DNA of 64,000 nucleotides from Buddleja alternifolia (lineage: Eukaryota; Streptophyta; Magnoliopsida; Lamiales; Scrophulariaceae). Position numbers and translations under genes: made by a program. This document shows positions 36,802 to 48,660 of this stretch, in pieces (position 1 is the first letter of the stretch; each line of letters begins with the position of its first letter). The notes beneath the pieces are model-generated. The model was not told the origin of the DNA, did not search any database, and saw only the letters and a list, made by a program, of their open reading frames with translations. The DNA is taken from the NCBI GenBank assembly GCA_019426215.1, contig CM033405.1, forward strand, positions 1,589,001-1,653,000, written 5' to 3'.

Positions 36802-38016
36802 ACTGGTATCAGAGCCATAGGTTGTAGATTTAGAGGAGCTTCTGAATCAAAGATCTATGGGAAAGCGTTTTTGGTTAAATGCGGATTTCGTCGTGGGAAC
36901 GATGGTAGGAGATGGAAGAATAATCAAGCTCGGCATTTCGTTGCAGGGAGCACATTTTGAGGTCGTGGTGAAGCCGGAGAAGATGACAGAGGAGGATGAG
37001 ATCGGGTAGATCTCCAACCAAAGAAGAGTAATCCTGTTGAACGTTAACGAGAAAACGTTGGAAAATCGTGGTGCAGGCAGATCCGCAGCAGCAGAGGCAG
37101 ATTTGTGTTACCAGGTAGGTAGAACATGAAGCCAGTGGGAGCAGTTGAGGAGCCAGAGGCAGATCCGTAGAGTCATAGGTCGGAGAGCAAATTCATGTTT
37201 CTGAGAGAGAGCGAATGAGTTGCTAGATCGAGAGGGCAGAGCTATGGTGTCAAGAAAGCAAATCCACCGAGCTCGAGGTCAGAATGATAGAATCGGTAAC
37301 CAAGAGGGTGGAGCCGTGTAGTCGAGAGATCAAAGGGTAGGGCTGTGGAGGTATGACCACGTAGAGAGAAACCATGAAGACAGGAAGTGGTGCCGAGAGG
37401 GGTTGATCGTAGAGTCAGAAGTCATGGAGGCAGGATGTGAAAACCGGGTAGGTAGATTCGCAGAGCAGTGGGTTTTTTGGCAGAGGGATGTGACTTAGCT
37501 CGTGGAGTAAGAGCTCGAGCAGATGTGTCAGTGACCCGAGTTGGACATTGAAAAACCAAGTAGGCGGATGGATTAGACATAGCTCATGCAGGGGTAGAGA
37601 GCAGATATGTGAGGGATACGAGATTGCCGTTGAAAAAATCCTTGGTGGAAAGATGTCAGTGGACGGGTAGACCAAGGCGGTTTGGGTTGTGACATGTTCG
37701 GGTTTAGAGTAACCTATATCCGAAGGTCAGATGGACCGAGATGGATATGCCACGGTATTCAGGAGTTGCTGATCACCAAAAGAATAAGGCAGTGGTGAGG
37801 GTTCAAAGAGAAGGAATGATGTCCACAAAAAGAGAGTTCGTCAAGTGGGTGACACTAGAGGACAAATGAGTTGACGAGATATGGGGATGTCTCATGAATT
37901 TTTATCTCCATTGGGTTTGGGGATGTGCCAACTAGATTGAGGTTCGCTTAGGAAAAGTGATGTGGTGGTTCAAGTTGAGTTTGGGTTATTTGGGATCAGT
38001 CTCCAAGTGGGAGATT

Positions 38017-38569
38017 GATGGGTTCGTAGAGACTGATTGCTACAAAGGATTGTGAGAAGTCATATAAAGTCAAGAAAGAAGCCAAAAAAAGGTGTCTCGG
38101 GGTGGTCAAAGGCAATTTGACCGCGGTCAGCGCGGGTTTGACCGAGTCAACCTCGTGGTCAACGAGGGTTTGACCGAGTCAACCTCATGGTCAACGCGGG
38201 TTTGACCGCGTGAAAAGTGACTTGGAGCAAGGAATTGTTATTTCCTAAGTGGTTTTGGCTTGGATTTGGTAATTGACTTGTATTAGGAGTGTTTTCCTAA
38301 TTACCTAGTAATAGGATTGTGTTTCCTATTTAGATTAGGTTTTAACTTTCTTGTGTGTCAAGACTCTTCGCTTATAAATAGGGGCTTGTAACCATTGTAT
38401 TTGATTGATTCGCTTTGAGAGAAATAAAGATGTAGTTTAGGTTGGCTCGTGGATGTAGGCAATTATGCCAAACCACGTTAAATCCTGGTGTTTTTCATCT
38501 TCATATTTAGGCTTAAGATATTCTTGTCTCTTGATTATTTTTCGTGCTCTGATGCTACCATCTCTAACA
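38017..38569 (+). repeat. 3' LTR of the W-box element
   Basis: It is 553 bp. It is longer than its partner because the GGTTTGACCGAGTCAACCTC unit is present twice (38136-38200), raising the count to about eight W-box cores in 38102-38212. The TATAAATA box is at 38373-38380. Confidence 0.9.
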
Positions 38570-39239
38570 CAAATTTACGATAAGTTTCGATGAAAATTTC
38601 GTGATATCCATAATTTCAGTTTCGATTTTAGAGAAATCATCCAAAATTTATAGAAACAGTTGAAAATTTGAAACTATGAATTTTAGAGAATTCCAAGGCA
38701 TCATATAGTCGTTTATTTGACCTAATGTGAGGTATACCTCTGAATTTGTGTAACTTGTAGGTTGTTAGAAGTATGAATTGTATGGTTAGGTATTGCGGTT
38801 ATTTTATTTTATGCATGTGTTATTGCATGTAAAATTTGAAGAGAGGCTACTTTTTTAATACTACTTTTTCTACTATTAAATTCGGTCGGCACCCGTATGA
38901 GAGTTCTTGATCCGTTGATATTTATCATTTATGTGTTGCTCGTGTCAGGGGCATTGAATTATTGATATTTATTGTTGTGTGGTGCTTCAATAGTTATTAC
39001 TTACTTTGTTAGACATACTTTACGAGTTACATTATTCTTTGTATTGGAAACTCTTAATGAAATTATCAATTTTTCTACAAAAGAAATCGGAAAATTGCAC
39101 ACAAACCCCTTTACTTATTGTGTAATTGTCAAATCCCCTCACTTATTAAAAACTACCAACACAGGTTAATCTAATAAGTACTCCAATTTAATAATTGGGC
39201 TCATTAATTATTGATGACCCGCTTTGGGACCAACCTATA
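38570..39239. repeat. Spacer with displaced deformylase 3' UTR copy
   Basis: Positions 38700-38830 copy the deformylase 3' UTR (8521-8651), including GAGGTATACCTCTGAATTTG. The rest is AT-rich with a half copy of the AGGGAAAATTACA MITE near 39090-39165. No gene is supported. Confidence 0.8.
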
Positions 39240-39317
39240 AACCATTGGCAATCATCACAATCTCGGCCCATATGTAACATGTCAACTTCTTCGATCAGAT
39301 TCCAATTGAGTCAACAC

Positions 39318-39445
39318 GGGTCATACTTGGGGGTCCCAAGATGATCTCCACCCCACATGTATACATGTAAAGCGTCCACCATCACATATACATGTGGGGT
39401 GGAAATCATCCGGGACCCCAGGACTCCAAGTCTTGGGAACCCCCA
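39318..39445. mobile_element. Fold-back insertion in the displaced promoter
   Basis: TGGGGGTCCCAAGATGATCT and CCACCCCACATGTATACATG face their inverses (ACATGTGGGGTGG, ATCATCCGGGACCCC). Copy 2 lacks this segment at the matching place near 57860. Confidence 0.6.
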
Positions 39446-39702
39446 AAGATCACCCAATCAACACCACGATGTACGTCCGCTTATCAACCATTCAGGATCC
39501 AACACGTCTCACTCAGTCCAACTTCGCGAGCTCGAAAACTCACTCTAAACTGGATTTGATAAAACCGCCACGCATGGGGACCGCCAGAAAGTTTACATTC
39601 AACTCAGACAGCATCCCCATAGTGCCATAGGCAGTGAGAGAGTAAGCAAAAATTTCTCTACTAGTCAAAGCATTTGCGAAAAGGAAAGCTCTCTAACGTG
39701 AG

Positions 39703-40620
39703 GGCAACTCCAACGGGAAATTGCACCAAAATGGCGCCCCAATGGAGTGCGAAAACCCTCGCCAAGATGGCGTGGGTGATGTTTTTATTTTTTATTCTTT
39801 ATTTGGTTATATTTTGACCCTTCTATTTTTAATCAATTGCAATTAGGTTCTCCGTGATTAGTTCCCTAAACTTTGAAAAAAGTTACAAGTAGGTCCTATG
39901 TTTGTTATTTTTCACTCAATTACATATGATTTTAATTTAATTACGAATAAAAGATATATATAAAACTAGTACAATATGCATATGCCATATAAATTTTAAA
40001 CATTGAATTATTCATTTTCAACATAGGTTAATATTACATAATACAAAAATCACACAATTCTAAACGAAAACGAACTAAATATAAGATAAATAAATTAGAG
40101 AGACAACAACAATTTAATATAGTTCATGTAATTAATTTTTTAACTTAATTTTATTAAATACCAAAATAGATTTAAATTAAATTATAATTATTTATTATTA
40201 TTGAATAAAAAATATTATTCGTGTATTATAAAATAACAAAATATATTTCCTTGGACGAATATGTATAAAAAACTTAAAGTTGGATGTTATTTGTGAAGTA
40301 TGACAAATAGAATAATATGAGATTTAAAAAGGAATATATAGAGAATATTTCTTTTAATGTGAAAAATGGTGCAAACATTAGATAGTATTTACTATAATTG
40401 CACCAAAATTGTGCAAACTTGGGAACGATCTATGCTAGACCAAGTCCAATGTCCTAGTGGCTAAATTTCTCACACAATAAGGTGCATTGTGTGCTGTCTC
40501 CACACTCACTTGTGTGAGAGAGATAAACACAAAAGTCATACTCGGACCATTGAACTCAGTCTAGCATAAAATTACCCCAAAAGTTGCATCATTTTGGTGC
40601 AATACATTGGAAATGCTCTT
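39703..40620. mobile_element. MITE-like element with ATTGCACCAAAATG ends
   Basis: GGGCAACTCCAACGGGAAAT then TGCACCAAAATGG at the left faces the inverted right end AGAGCATTTCCAATGTATTG then CACCAAAATG. It is non-coding and AT-rich, and contains a smaller fold-back element at 40430-40575. Its exact ends and target-site duplication are uncertain. Confidence 0.55.
40430..40575. mobile_element. Fold-back MITE nested in the previous element
   Basis: It belongs to the same family as 12031-12182: TCTCACACAATAAGGTGCAT and GTGTGAGAGAGATAAACAC form the hairpin core, and CTATGCTAGACC faces TCTAGCATAAAATT. Confidence 0.7.
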
Positions 40621-41005
40621 AAAAACTTTTTATCTTTTCTTTCAATTTCTGAAGTTCAGTTGTTTGAGTATGAGTTGTTAGAACCTTTTAAGCATGGTTC
40701 TCTTGACCACACCGGGTGCGGATAAAGGTGACATGTGTCACCTTCTTATTTTTCCTTTTTTTTGTTCTCTCATTTTTTTCCAATTTTTTCTTCTTCTTTT
40801 TTTAACCATAACCACCCTAGCGGGGGAGGGTGTTTTCGGGCCCCTCATCCCTTCTTTATTCCAAACCAAAAAAAGCAGTAAATAAGGACTTCTACCTCCC
40901 TCACAGACAACTCTAAGAACAACTTTAAACGAGGAGTACTTACTATCTTACAAAATCAATACGCAAAGAAAGCAAGGAGTACTACTCCCTTACAAAGCAG
41001 ACTAA

Positions 41006-41420
41006 TTACTTCCATCCAAATCTAAAACTCAGGTAAACCATATCCATCTTCGATAAAACTCGAAGTGACGTAGGAGCATCACTTCCGAACATAATCATGG
41101 ATCTTTGTTCGTTACATGCCATGTTTGCCAAAAAATCAACCGGACCGTTACCTTCTCGATAAGTATGTGTCAGACGAATTTCCATCTTCTTTTGCATGAT
41201 TCTGATGCGTTGAAGCAAAGTGTGTAATTCCCAACTTCCAGGAGTCTTCTTCTCAATTATCGAAATAATAACTTTAGCAACTAATCTCACCCAAATTCTT
41301 CGAAACCCGTTGGCATTACAAATTTCTAAACCCTTACAAACCCCCATTAATTTAGCAAACGTGTTTGTTGTCAGCTCAGGCTCAATGTATTCAGTGAAAG
41401 CAACCCCTCATGTTTAGCCT
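41006..41420 (-). pseudogene. RNase H-like (RVT_3) fragment, probably LINE-derived
   Basis: A minus-strand frame of 113 codons (41347-41006) contains LMGVCKGLEICNANGFRRIW and YREGNGPVDFLANMA, the pattern of the RNase H-like domain at the end of plant LINE proteins. Upstream codons up to about 41420 continue the similarity. No target-site duplication was fixed, although pyrimidine-rich sequence lies to the left (40745-40800). A fragment of a host RVT_3 gene is the alternative. Confidence 0.6.
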
Positions 41421-41480
41421 TATTACAATCTAACCAAGTAAACCATACAATTAATATTGGGATCAATTTCATAACATTAA

Positions 41481-44400
41481 GGTTGTGTTTGTTTGTGTTT
41501 TCATTAGCATATTTTCATTTTTCATTCTTATTTAAAAATGAAAATACACAGTTTAGACCATTTTCAACTCAAAACACTACAAGAAAAATGACTTTTTACT
41601 ACAATGCAAATGTTGTAGCAAAACATGAAAATTCATAGCATAAACTTTTTTGCTACGCATTACTTACGAATTTCGCAACGTTCCAAATACACCCATAACA
41701 AAAACTCTGCTTCGAAAATATGGCGTAACAAATACATTTTGCTACGCTCAAAGTAGCTTTTAGTACGCCTCGAAATTCATAACAAATAAGTGAAAAAAAT
41801 ACCTAGCTTTTAGTACGCTATGTGCCTGGTAGCAAATAGTTTGCTTTTGCTACAACAACATGCTTGTAGCATTAGCCTAAAATATATATTTACCCAATTG
41901 TTATGGCTACTCAAAGGTAGTAAAAACTCAAACCATTTTTAAGAGCCGTTACTTTTAGAATTGTTACAATATTATTTTTCAAATAATCATATCTTATATA
42001 GATAAACTGCAATCCATCATATTTCACGCTAATATACAAAAGCCATAAAATTCTTATAGAAAAACCAAACACTAATATCAGAAATCCAAATTGATACAAG
42101 CATCCCATAACTATATGTTGCAAAATTACAATAATTAACATCATAAAAGTCAAGCTATGAGTTCTACATTAACAACATTACAAATTTGCACCATACAACT
42201 TGTCTATGCTGCCAAAATATTCACAGTTAGCAATATCTCCTAAATCCTCATGACCTGTGACATAACAAAAAGAATAGTAAATAACTCTAACTTAAAAGTC
42301 CATATAAAGATAACTCCAAAAAAATAAAGTAGAATAAAAAGCAGTCTAGTTTTGGATATACGTCAACAAAATCCCAATAGATGCATTTATGAATTGTTTC
42401 TCCTATGGTTCACGCACCTTCATGAGGTCTACATAACTTTTCATTGGGTATCACTGTCTTTTCAAATACACACCTTCGCAAGCACATGCTCATATTTCCT
42501 TTCTTCATTAACCATATCAACAAAAACAGCTTGTCCCACAATGTTCTTTAGTATTTCATGAGAAACAAGTGTACTCGAGTCCCAATCTACAAGAACAAGA
42601 ATTAAATGACAACCGATCAAACTTACTATATTAATTTTTGAATGATATAATCAACTTCATTAGATTTGTAATAGCTTCTTTACAAGCAATTTTTAAATAT
42701 AATGACTTTTCCCTAAATTGTTGTACTTTAATAGAATTAACATAATAATTTTGCATAGTCTTTTGCTTATTAAACTTTCCACCAACAATCTGCATCTATT
42801 AGCGAATTATTCAATCAACAAAAGAGCAAAATCACTTAAAAGTGTTACAATGGTTTGATCAAACGGTCCCAAAATAATAAATTAAATAAAAAAGAAAATT
42901 CAAAATCGAAATAGATAATGACTCCAAATTACATATAGAATTAATTCCAAAACTTTTATACATATAAGAAATCATCTCCCACATCCCAAAGATATATACA
43001 AAATTTATTTAAAATCAAGCATCTAAAAGCTTCTCCAAAATTCAGAATTACACATACTGTGAAATCTTAAACCAACAACCTTTACAACTCTCCGTAAAAA
43101 TCAACAAGAAACTAACCGAATTCAGTCAAATCTACACCTAGATGCAAATTTTTACCATATTAAGCTAAATAAATACTATAAGACCATCTACCAACAACAA
43201 TCAACAAAATCATCAAGAAAAAAAAAATCAACAACTTAAAGAACACGTAAATTCTAAATATCACGCTATTCAGAACTGGACATTTAGTCTATTAAAAGAG
43301 TACCTGTTCTTCAGGAGAGGTAGGATCCGGAGAATTCGTGAGTCCACTATTAGCTAGTCCATGAGAGCTTGACAAGAATATATAACTTTGATTCTTGATA
43401 TTGATATTTAGTTAGACATAAATATACAGTAGTTATAATTAATGTCAAGAGTGATCTTGTTTTTTGTACTAATTATTTACTTTAGTGATATTTAAAAGTT
43501 GAAGTGTTTCATTGATATGAGTAGACTAGTCAATTCACAATAGGAAAAAACATGTATTACAATCCATAATTTTATTATAGTATAGATGAGTTGTGAAGAG
43601 AATTCTCATATTAGTAAATGACACAACAATTGAAATCATTAGCCACATTTAACACATCAGAATAGCTAACTATTTTTTAACTCTATTTGAAGTTCCATGT
43701 GTTTGTGATTGGAAAATCACTTGCTCTTGGTTTAGTCCTTGAGAATGTGCTTGTGGTCTACTTAGAACACTATGCGCTCGTAACTTACTCGAAATATGTT
43801 GTTGAACTCGCGTATGTAGCCCGCTTGGAGAGTCTAGCTAAGAAGAAGACATACTCTGAATAAATTGATCCTTTGATCTCTTTGCTTTCTTTTTCCATTT
43901 CAATTATCTCCCCATAGTACCTTGCCTTTGTTTTCTCTTGCCCATGGCTGTATATGTTAAAACACATAGCAAATATAAGTTTAATGGTTAAGAAATACAA
44001 ACATGATGAAAAGATTATAAACTAGTATTTCATGGATAAGTAGAACTCTAAATTCTAAAAATTCTCGTGCAACTAGAGAATCACATAGAAATAAATAAAT
44101 TTTAAAAACTCAATCATCATACAATATTATAACCATGTCCAAGAATAATTGACGATATAATAAAATATTGATCTCAATTGGATTATTCAAAAATTGCAGA
44201 TTTTGATAAAGGCCATTACATTTTACAAAGACATTCTTGATTTGTTTTTCTGTCAATAGATGAACCCATCATCTACTTTGTTATTTAATTATTATAAGCT
44301 TTTGCATTATTTAACCATGTTAGAACACATCCAAGTTTCTATAAACATTCATGGATTATTCCCCCAAGGATCCTTCTTTCATTTGCATATAAATGATATT

Positions 44401-45660
44401 TAAGAGAATTTTGAACTATAGAACCTATTCATTAATTACAGTTTAAGTAACTTCAGCTAAAAAAGATAATAAATCTTAGGCATTTTATGTATAGAAATTC
44501 TTGATCTATAATTTCTGTTTTAATATATCTCGATTTAGTTAAAACCCATAATACTTCTTCCCCAGCAAAATTTATAATAAGAACAAAACTCTTGTAGGAT
44601 ATTCTCCAAACCAAACAAGAAATAAAGAAAAAACAAATAAAGAATGGGAATTAGATTTCAATACCAGTGGGTGGGTAGGTGAAATAGGAAATCAAATACA
44701 TACCTTTCAATGAAATTTGAGATGGCAATTGCAAGACCCATTTTCAATATCATGACATTTAACCCATTTTAGATGGAAATTGCAAGACCCACAATTGACT
44801 TTTGGACTTTCAAAAGTTAAACCATTTTCGAAGAATTAGAAGCAGTTTTTTTTTGTGAGAAGGAAAAGAATGCGGCAAAAAACGTGAAATGGGATGGTGA
44901 ATGGAAAAGTTCCTTTTGTCTTGGGATGAGAACTAAAATAAAAAGATAAAATGGAAAGTTTTGGCGGCCAGTGAAAAAGTTGAAATTAGACATATTTTTA
45001 CTATGAGCTTTACAGAGTAGGAAATAAACTTTTTTTGTTATGCGATTTATGCGTAGTAAAAACATGAAACTACGTTGCTTTGATGTTTCTTTTGCTACGC
45101 CCTAACTTCTGTAACAATTGCGGGCATTTGGAACAACTTCTCCAGCGTAGTAAAAAGATCCGTAGTAAAAAAAGTTTTTTTTCTTGTAGTGAAATACTCT
45201 TATTTTTATTTTCACTTACATATTCTACAATAACTACTTTTTACTTTACCAATTCATACTCAATTTTTTCTTTCTCCCACATCTCATTTGTCCACCAACA
45301 ATTGTGGTGCTATAATGCAATAAGATACATAATATTAATCTTCACATGCTTGTGCACATTTTAAAATTCATTTTGAGTATTTTTAGCGCTTTTTTGGGCC
45401 AATTTTTATTATATTTACTTACAAATATATTGAATCAATATAATATTATATATTATTTTTATCTATACTATATATATAATCATTATTTTTAACTAACTCA
45501 ATCATTTTATACATCATTAAATCATCAATTCCAACTATTTTCGAAAACACAATCGAACATGCCTTCATTTTTCACACACAAGTAAAAAAACTCATTTTTA
45601 CATGTATTTTAAAAAATGACGGTTAAAAATAAAATGGAAAGACATCCAAAGATCAGAGCC
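41481..45660. mobile_element. Tourist-like MITE (C), split by a CACTA element
   Basis: It lies between TAA (41478-41480) and TAA (45661-45663). The left end GGTTGTGTTTGTTTGTGTTT faces the inverted right end GGCTCTGATCTTTGGATGTC. Without the CACTA insertion it is about 560 bp and closely resembles MITE A. Confidence 0.8.
41575..45191. mobile_element. Non-autonomous CACTA (En/Spm-like) element
   Basis: It begins CACTACAAGAAAAATGACTT and ends TTTTCTTGTAGTG, good inverted termini. The 3-bp duplication AAA (41572-41574 and 45192-45194) fits CACTA insertion. Subterminal motifs such as TTTTGCTACG, CGTAGCAAA and TTTTTACTAC recur within about 300 bp of both ends, as expected for transposase-binding repeats. 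No transposase frame was found in 3.6 kb; the middle is AT-rich with short open frames only. Confidence 0.9.
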
Positions 45661-45663
45661 TAA

Positions 45664-46205
45664 GGCTTTGTTTGGATGTGTTTTCATTTCATTTTCAACC
45701 GTCATTTTCTAAAATGTATGGGGGAATAAGATTTTTTATTTTTGTGTGAGAAAAGTGAAAAAAGTAATTGTATTTGGTTGTGTTTTTAAAATTTTTTGAA
45801 ATTGGTGAGTGTGATGTGTGAAATAATTGAAAAGTAATGATTAGATAGATAATGTTTGATTTGATGGTAAATATTGATGATGTTTTACAAATTTGAAAGA
45901 GATGAGAGAGGAGAGAGAAATGTTTAAAAATTTAAAAGAGAGGAGAGAGATGAGAGAGAAATGTTTAAAAATTTAAAGGAGGGGAGAGAGATGAGAGAGA
46001 AATGTATAAAAAATTGAAAGAAGATGAGAGAGAAAATTGATAAAAAGAAAATATGAAATAAGTGATGTGAAATGTAATTTTAAAAAAACGATTGAATTTT
46101 ATTGAGAACGTAAAAATAAGAATGAAAATGAGAATATTTTCAATTAAAAACAGAGTAAAGTGTGTATTTTTAAAAATAAGATTGAAAACACAAACAAACA
46201 AGGCC
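45664..46205. mobile_element. Tourist-like MITE (D), inverted neighbour of C
   Basis: The ends GGCTTTGTTTGGATGTGTTT and, inverted, GGCCTTGTTTGTTTGTGTTT lie between TAA (45661-45663, shared with C) and TAA (46206-46208). Its first part is the inverse of the end of C (AACCGTCATTTT). The interior has GAGAGAGATGAGAGAGAAATG repeats at 45900-46040. Confidence 0.82.
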
Positions 46206-46546
46206 TAAAGTTCTCGACTATGAGAATCAGTAGTGAGTTTTTACTCCACATCCTTTTCTTTTCTTTTGGATATTTATTAAACCTTGACTATCATTATCAA
46301 GCTGTCAAAGAAGCTTTTGTTTTTTTAGAGGAAAAAGTCAATTGCATTAAGAAAAGAAGGGGAAGGTTCAACGTAAGCGCACAAGAAACCAAAACCAATC
46401 TCTTTGTAGATTTTTCTATCAAAAAAATAATCTCTTTTGTAGATTGGTTTTGGTTGCGACAGATTACAGCCCTCCAAGAGCGGAGCACCAACAAATATCA
46501 AACCAATCTACAATTATTCAATAGTTACGTTGTCAAAAACCTGATG
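46206..46546 (+). repeat. Duplicated upstream block of the chimeric exon, part 1
   Basis: It matches 11036-11506 with internal differences (ATTTATTAAACCTTGAC, AACGTAAGCGC, ACCAACAAATATCAAACC). It continues at 48065 after the MULE insertion. Confidence 0.8.
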
Positions 46547-48064
46547 GGGCTTTTTAACAAAATAATATAAAATAATACAAGACGACGCTTGGTCGTCTTC
46601 AAATTTGAAGACAACATACGGCATGTCGTCTTCAAATTTGTTTACTTTTTTAAAATTAAAATAAAGTAGAAGACGAAGAAGATGACTTTAACCAAGTCGT
46701 CTTCTACTCATCAATGCTGCTTGTTTTTTTTTTTTTTTTTTAAAAAAACATTTGTAGTATTGAGTAAACAGAATTTGCTTGAGATATAATAGACATATAA
46801 GATGGATATGTTTGCCTATTAATTTATTAACATAATCAGGTACCTATATTTATATCTAAAGCGAAAATTATTTTTACATAATTATGTAAATATTAATTTC
46901 ATCCATTTTAATTAAAGTTGAAAGACAAATTAAACCACTTAATACTAGACTCAAGATCATTCGTTAAAAGCTCGTTTGAGCTCGGCTCGGTGGCAAATAA
47001 AACAAACCTTGAGCAGCTTTTTGCGTTCGATAAATTTTGAAACTAGGCTCGATTAGCAAAAAATAATTAAATATATGTAAAAATATTCCCTCAAGGAGTC
47101 TATTTGTAAAATTTACAGTGGTGTAACTGTAAGAATCCTAACATGAGGGGGGCTTTATGTAATTTCGAAAAGGTCAGGGATTTTTTGCTAATTAGGACTG
47201 AAATGAGGAGTGTGCATGTAATTTTCTCTAAAATTAGGGCATTAAATGAGTTGAGTCAAACTAGACAAATCATTGTCCAAATTTGTTTGAATTATAATCA
47301 AGATTCAAAATTTGTATTTGAGTTTAGTTTGATTATTATAGAGTCGATCTCAACCGAATTTCAATCGAGCCGAACACGAGTCAAGCTCGAGTAACTTGAT
47401 CTTTTTACACATATTTAATTATTTTTTGCTAATCGAGCCGAGCTCGAACCGAGTTTCGAAACTTATCGAGCACAAAAAGTTGCTCAAGTTTTGTTTCTAT
47501 GCCACCAAACTGAGCTTAAACAAGCTTTTAGCTATTACTCTCAAGTCGAGTATTATGTAGTTTGATTCGTCTTTCAACCCTAATTAAAATTGATGAAATT
47601 AAAATTTGTATAAATAAATAAAAACTATCCTTAAAATTTGCATGAAATTTGTAGAAAATTTAATATAAATATAGGTACTTGATTATGCTAATAAATGATA
47701 TGCAAACATATCAATTTTATATGTCTATTATATCCTTAAATAAATTTTGTTTGCTCAACAATTATTCCAACTATATGACAGACAAAATTGAGAAAACAAA
47801 CGATAATAAAGTCGTCTTCTACTTAAATAAATAAATAAATAATGCAAAGTAGAAAATGGTTTCAATGAAGCCGTCTTCTACTTTTTAATTTAAAAAAAAA
47901 AAAAACAATGTGAAGACGACAATGTAGTATGTCGTCTTCAAATTTGACTACATGTCGTCTTCAAATTTGAAGATGACATACCCGGTGTCGTCTTTTGTTA
48001 TTTTTAGAATAAGTTTAAAACTGCATTATTTTGGGAATTTTTATATTATTTTGTTAAAAAACCC
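46547..48064. mobile_element. Non-autonomous Mutator-like element (MULE)
   Basis: The left end GGGCTTTTTAACAAAATAAT matches the inverted right end GGGTTTTTTAACAAAATAAT. A perfect 10-bp duplication AAACCTGATG flanks it (46537-46546 and 48065-48074). The paralogous site at 11497-11506 is uninterrupted, proving the insertion. Near both ends GTCGTCTTC/GAAGACGAC motifs are repeated many times with AAATTTGAAGAC, probably transposase-binding repeats. No transposase is encoded; the middle contains GCTCGGCTCG patches and a MITE remnant. Confidence 0.9.
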
Positions 48065-48262
48065 AAACCTGATGAGCCGGATTACTACATAAACTTTGTA
48101 TGGAATCAGCAAGTTGAAGCGTAATGAGCCGGTTCTTTACAATTTGCAAGTTCAAGCTGTCAAAGTTGTGGATTAATTTTCCTTTTTAATTCTCGAAATA
48201 GAAGTGGAATTCGTAAAAGTCAGAGAAACATCCTTAATGGAACGGAGGGAGTATTTATTATA
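48065..48262 (+). repeat. Duplicated upstream block of the chimeric exon, part 2
   Basis: It matches 11497-11703 (AATGAGCCGGTTCTTTACAA, GTGGATTAATTTTCC, TTCTCGAAATAGAAGTG) and leads directly into the chimeric exon copy. Confidence 0.85.
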
Positions 48263-48493
48263 ATGTCGAGAATCTACGATAACTGGGATAGGCTAGTTGC
48301 AGCTACGCTGAAAAAAGAGCAGTTATGGCAACTCTTTCATGCCCCCAGTATAAGCTCAGGAGCATCAGATTCAAGCTTATCTTCTTCATTTTCTGATTTG
48401 CACTTAGATGTAGAACCTGATAATGGAACTTGGACTGAAGCAGGGCACAAATATGTGTCGACTATTGGTGGTGAAGATGGTCAACCTCAGCAG
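48263..48493 (+). pseudogene. Second copy of the chimeric GSK3 first exon
   Basis: It is a 77-codon open exon starting MSRIYDNWDRLVAATLKKEQ and ending IGGEDGQPQQ, followed by a GT donor as in copy 1 (11704-11940). Compared with copy 1 it lacks two residues in the Ser-rich stretch and has several substitutions, among them HKYVSTIGGEDGQPQQ. Intron similarity continues only to about 48550; no GSK3 exon 2 follows. The exon is orphaned, or could splice to the U-box exon at 49336, which begins in the same phase. The donor of the N-terminal block was not recognised. Confidence 0.75.
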
Positions 48494-48660
48494 GTATTAT
48501 GGTTGAAATAATTTTGCCTGTAAAGTTCTATTTAGGCTAAGTCGCAATTTAATTTTTTATTAGAATAATAGAAAAAAAAAATCGCAAAATAATATAATTT
48601 TAAAAAAGTTATATATATAATACAAGACTTAGAACATGCCGTCTTCAAACAATTTTATTT

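Larger units (their letters stand above)
36282..38569 (+). mobile_element. Non-autonomous LTR retrotransposon with W-box-rich LTRs
   Basis: There is a perfect 5-bp target-site duplication CAAAT (36277-36281 and 38570-38574). LTRs are 36282-36801 and 38017-38569, starting TGATGGGTTCG and ending TAACA. An initiator-Met primer-binding site TGGTATCAGAGCC lies at 36804-36816, and the purine tract CCAAGTGGGAGAT adjoins the 3' LTR. The 1.2-kb interior is purine-rich and encodes no gag or pol, so this is a small LARD/TRIM-like element. Confidence 0.92.
39240..40682 (+). repeat. Displaced copy of the GSK3 promoter/leader, broken by insertions
   Basis: Segments 39240-39320, 39462-39700 and 40637-40682 match 57780-58090 and 58158-58195 upstream of GSK3 copy 2. 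Shared strings include TTCGCGAGCTC, AAACTCACTCTAAACTGGAT and CAATTTCTGAAGTTCA. Between them lie a fold-back element (about 39318-39445) and a larger MITE. No GSK3 exon 1 follows, so this is a promoter remnant without its gene. Confidence 0.75.

Noticed and set aside
36697..37675. Gag-like gene in the interior of the W-box LTR element
   Set aside because: Open frames are short, on both strands and without zinc knuckle or protease motifs; the interior appears non-coding.
42100..44800. Host gene inside the CACTA element
   Set aside because: Only short open frames in AT-rich sequence; no recognisable domain or splice pattern.
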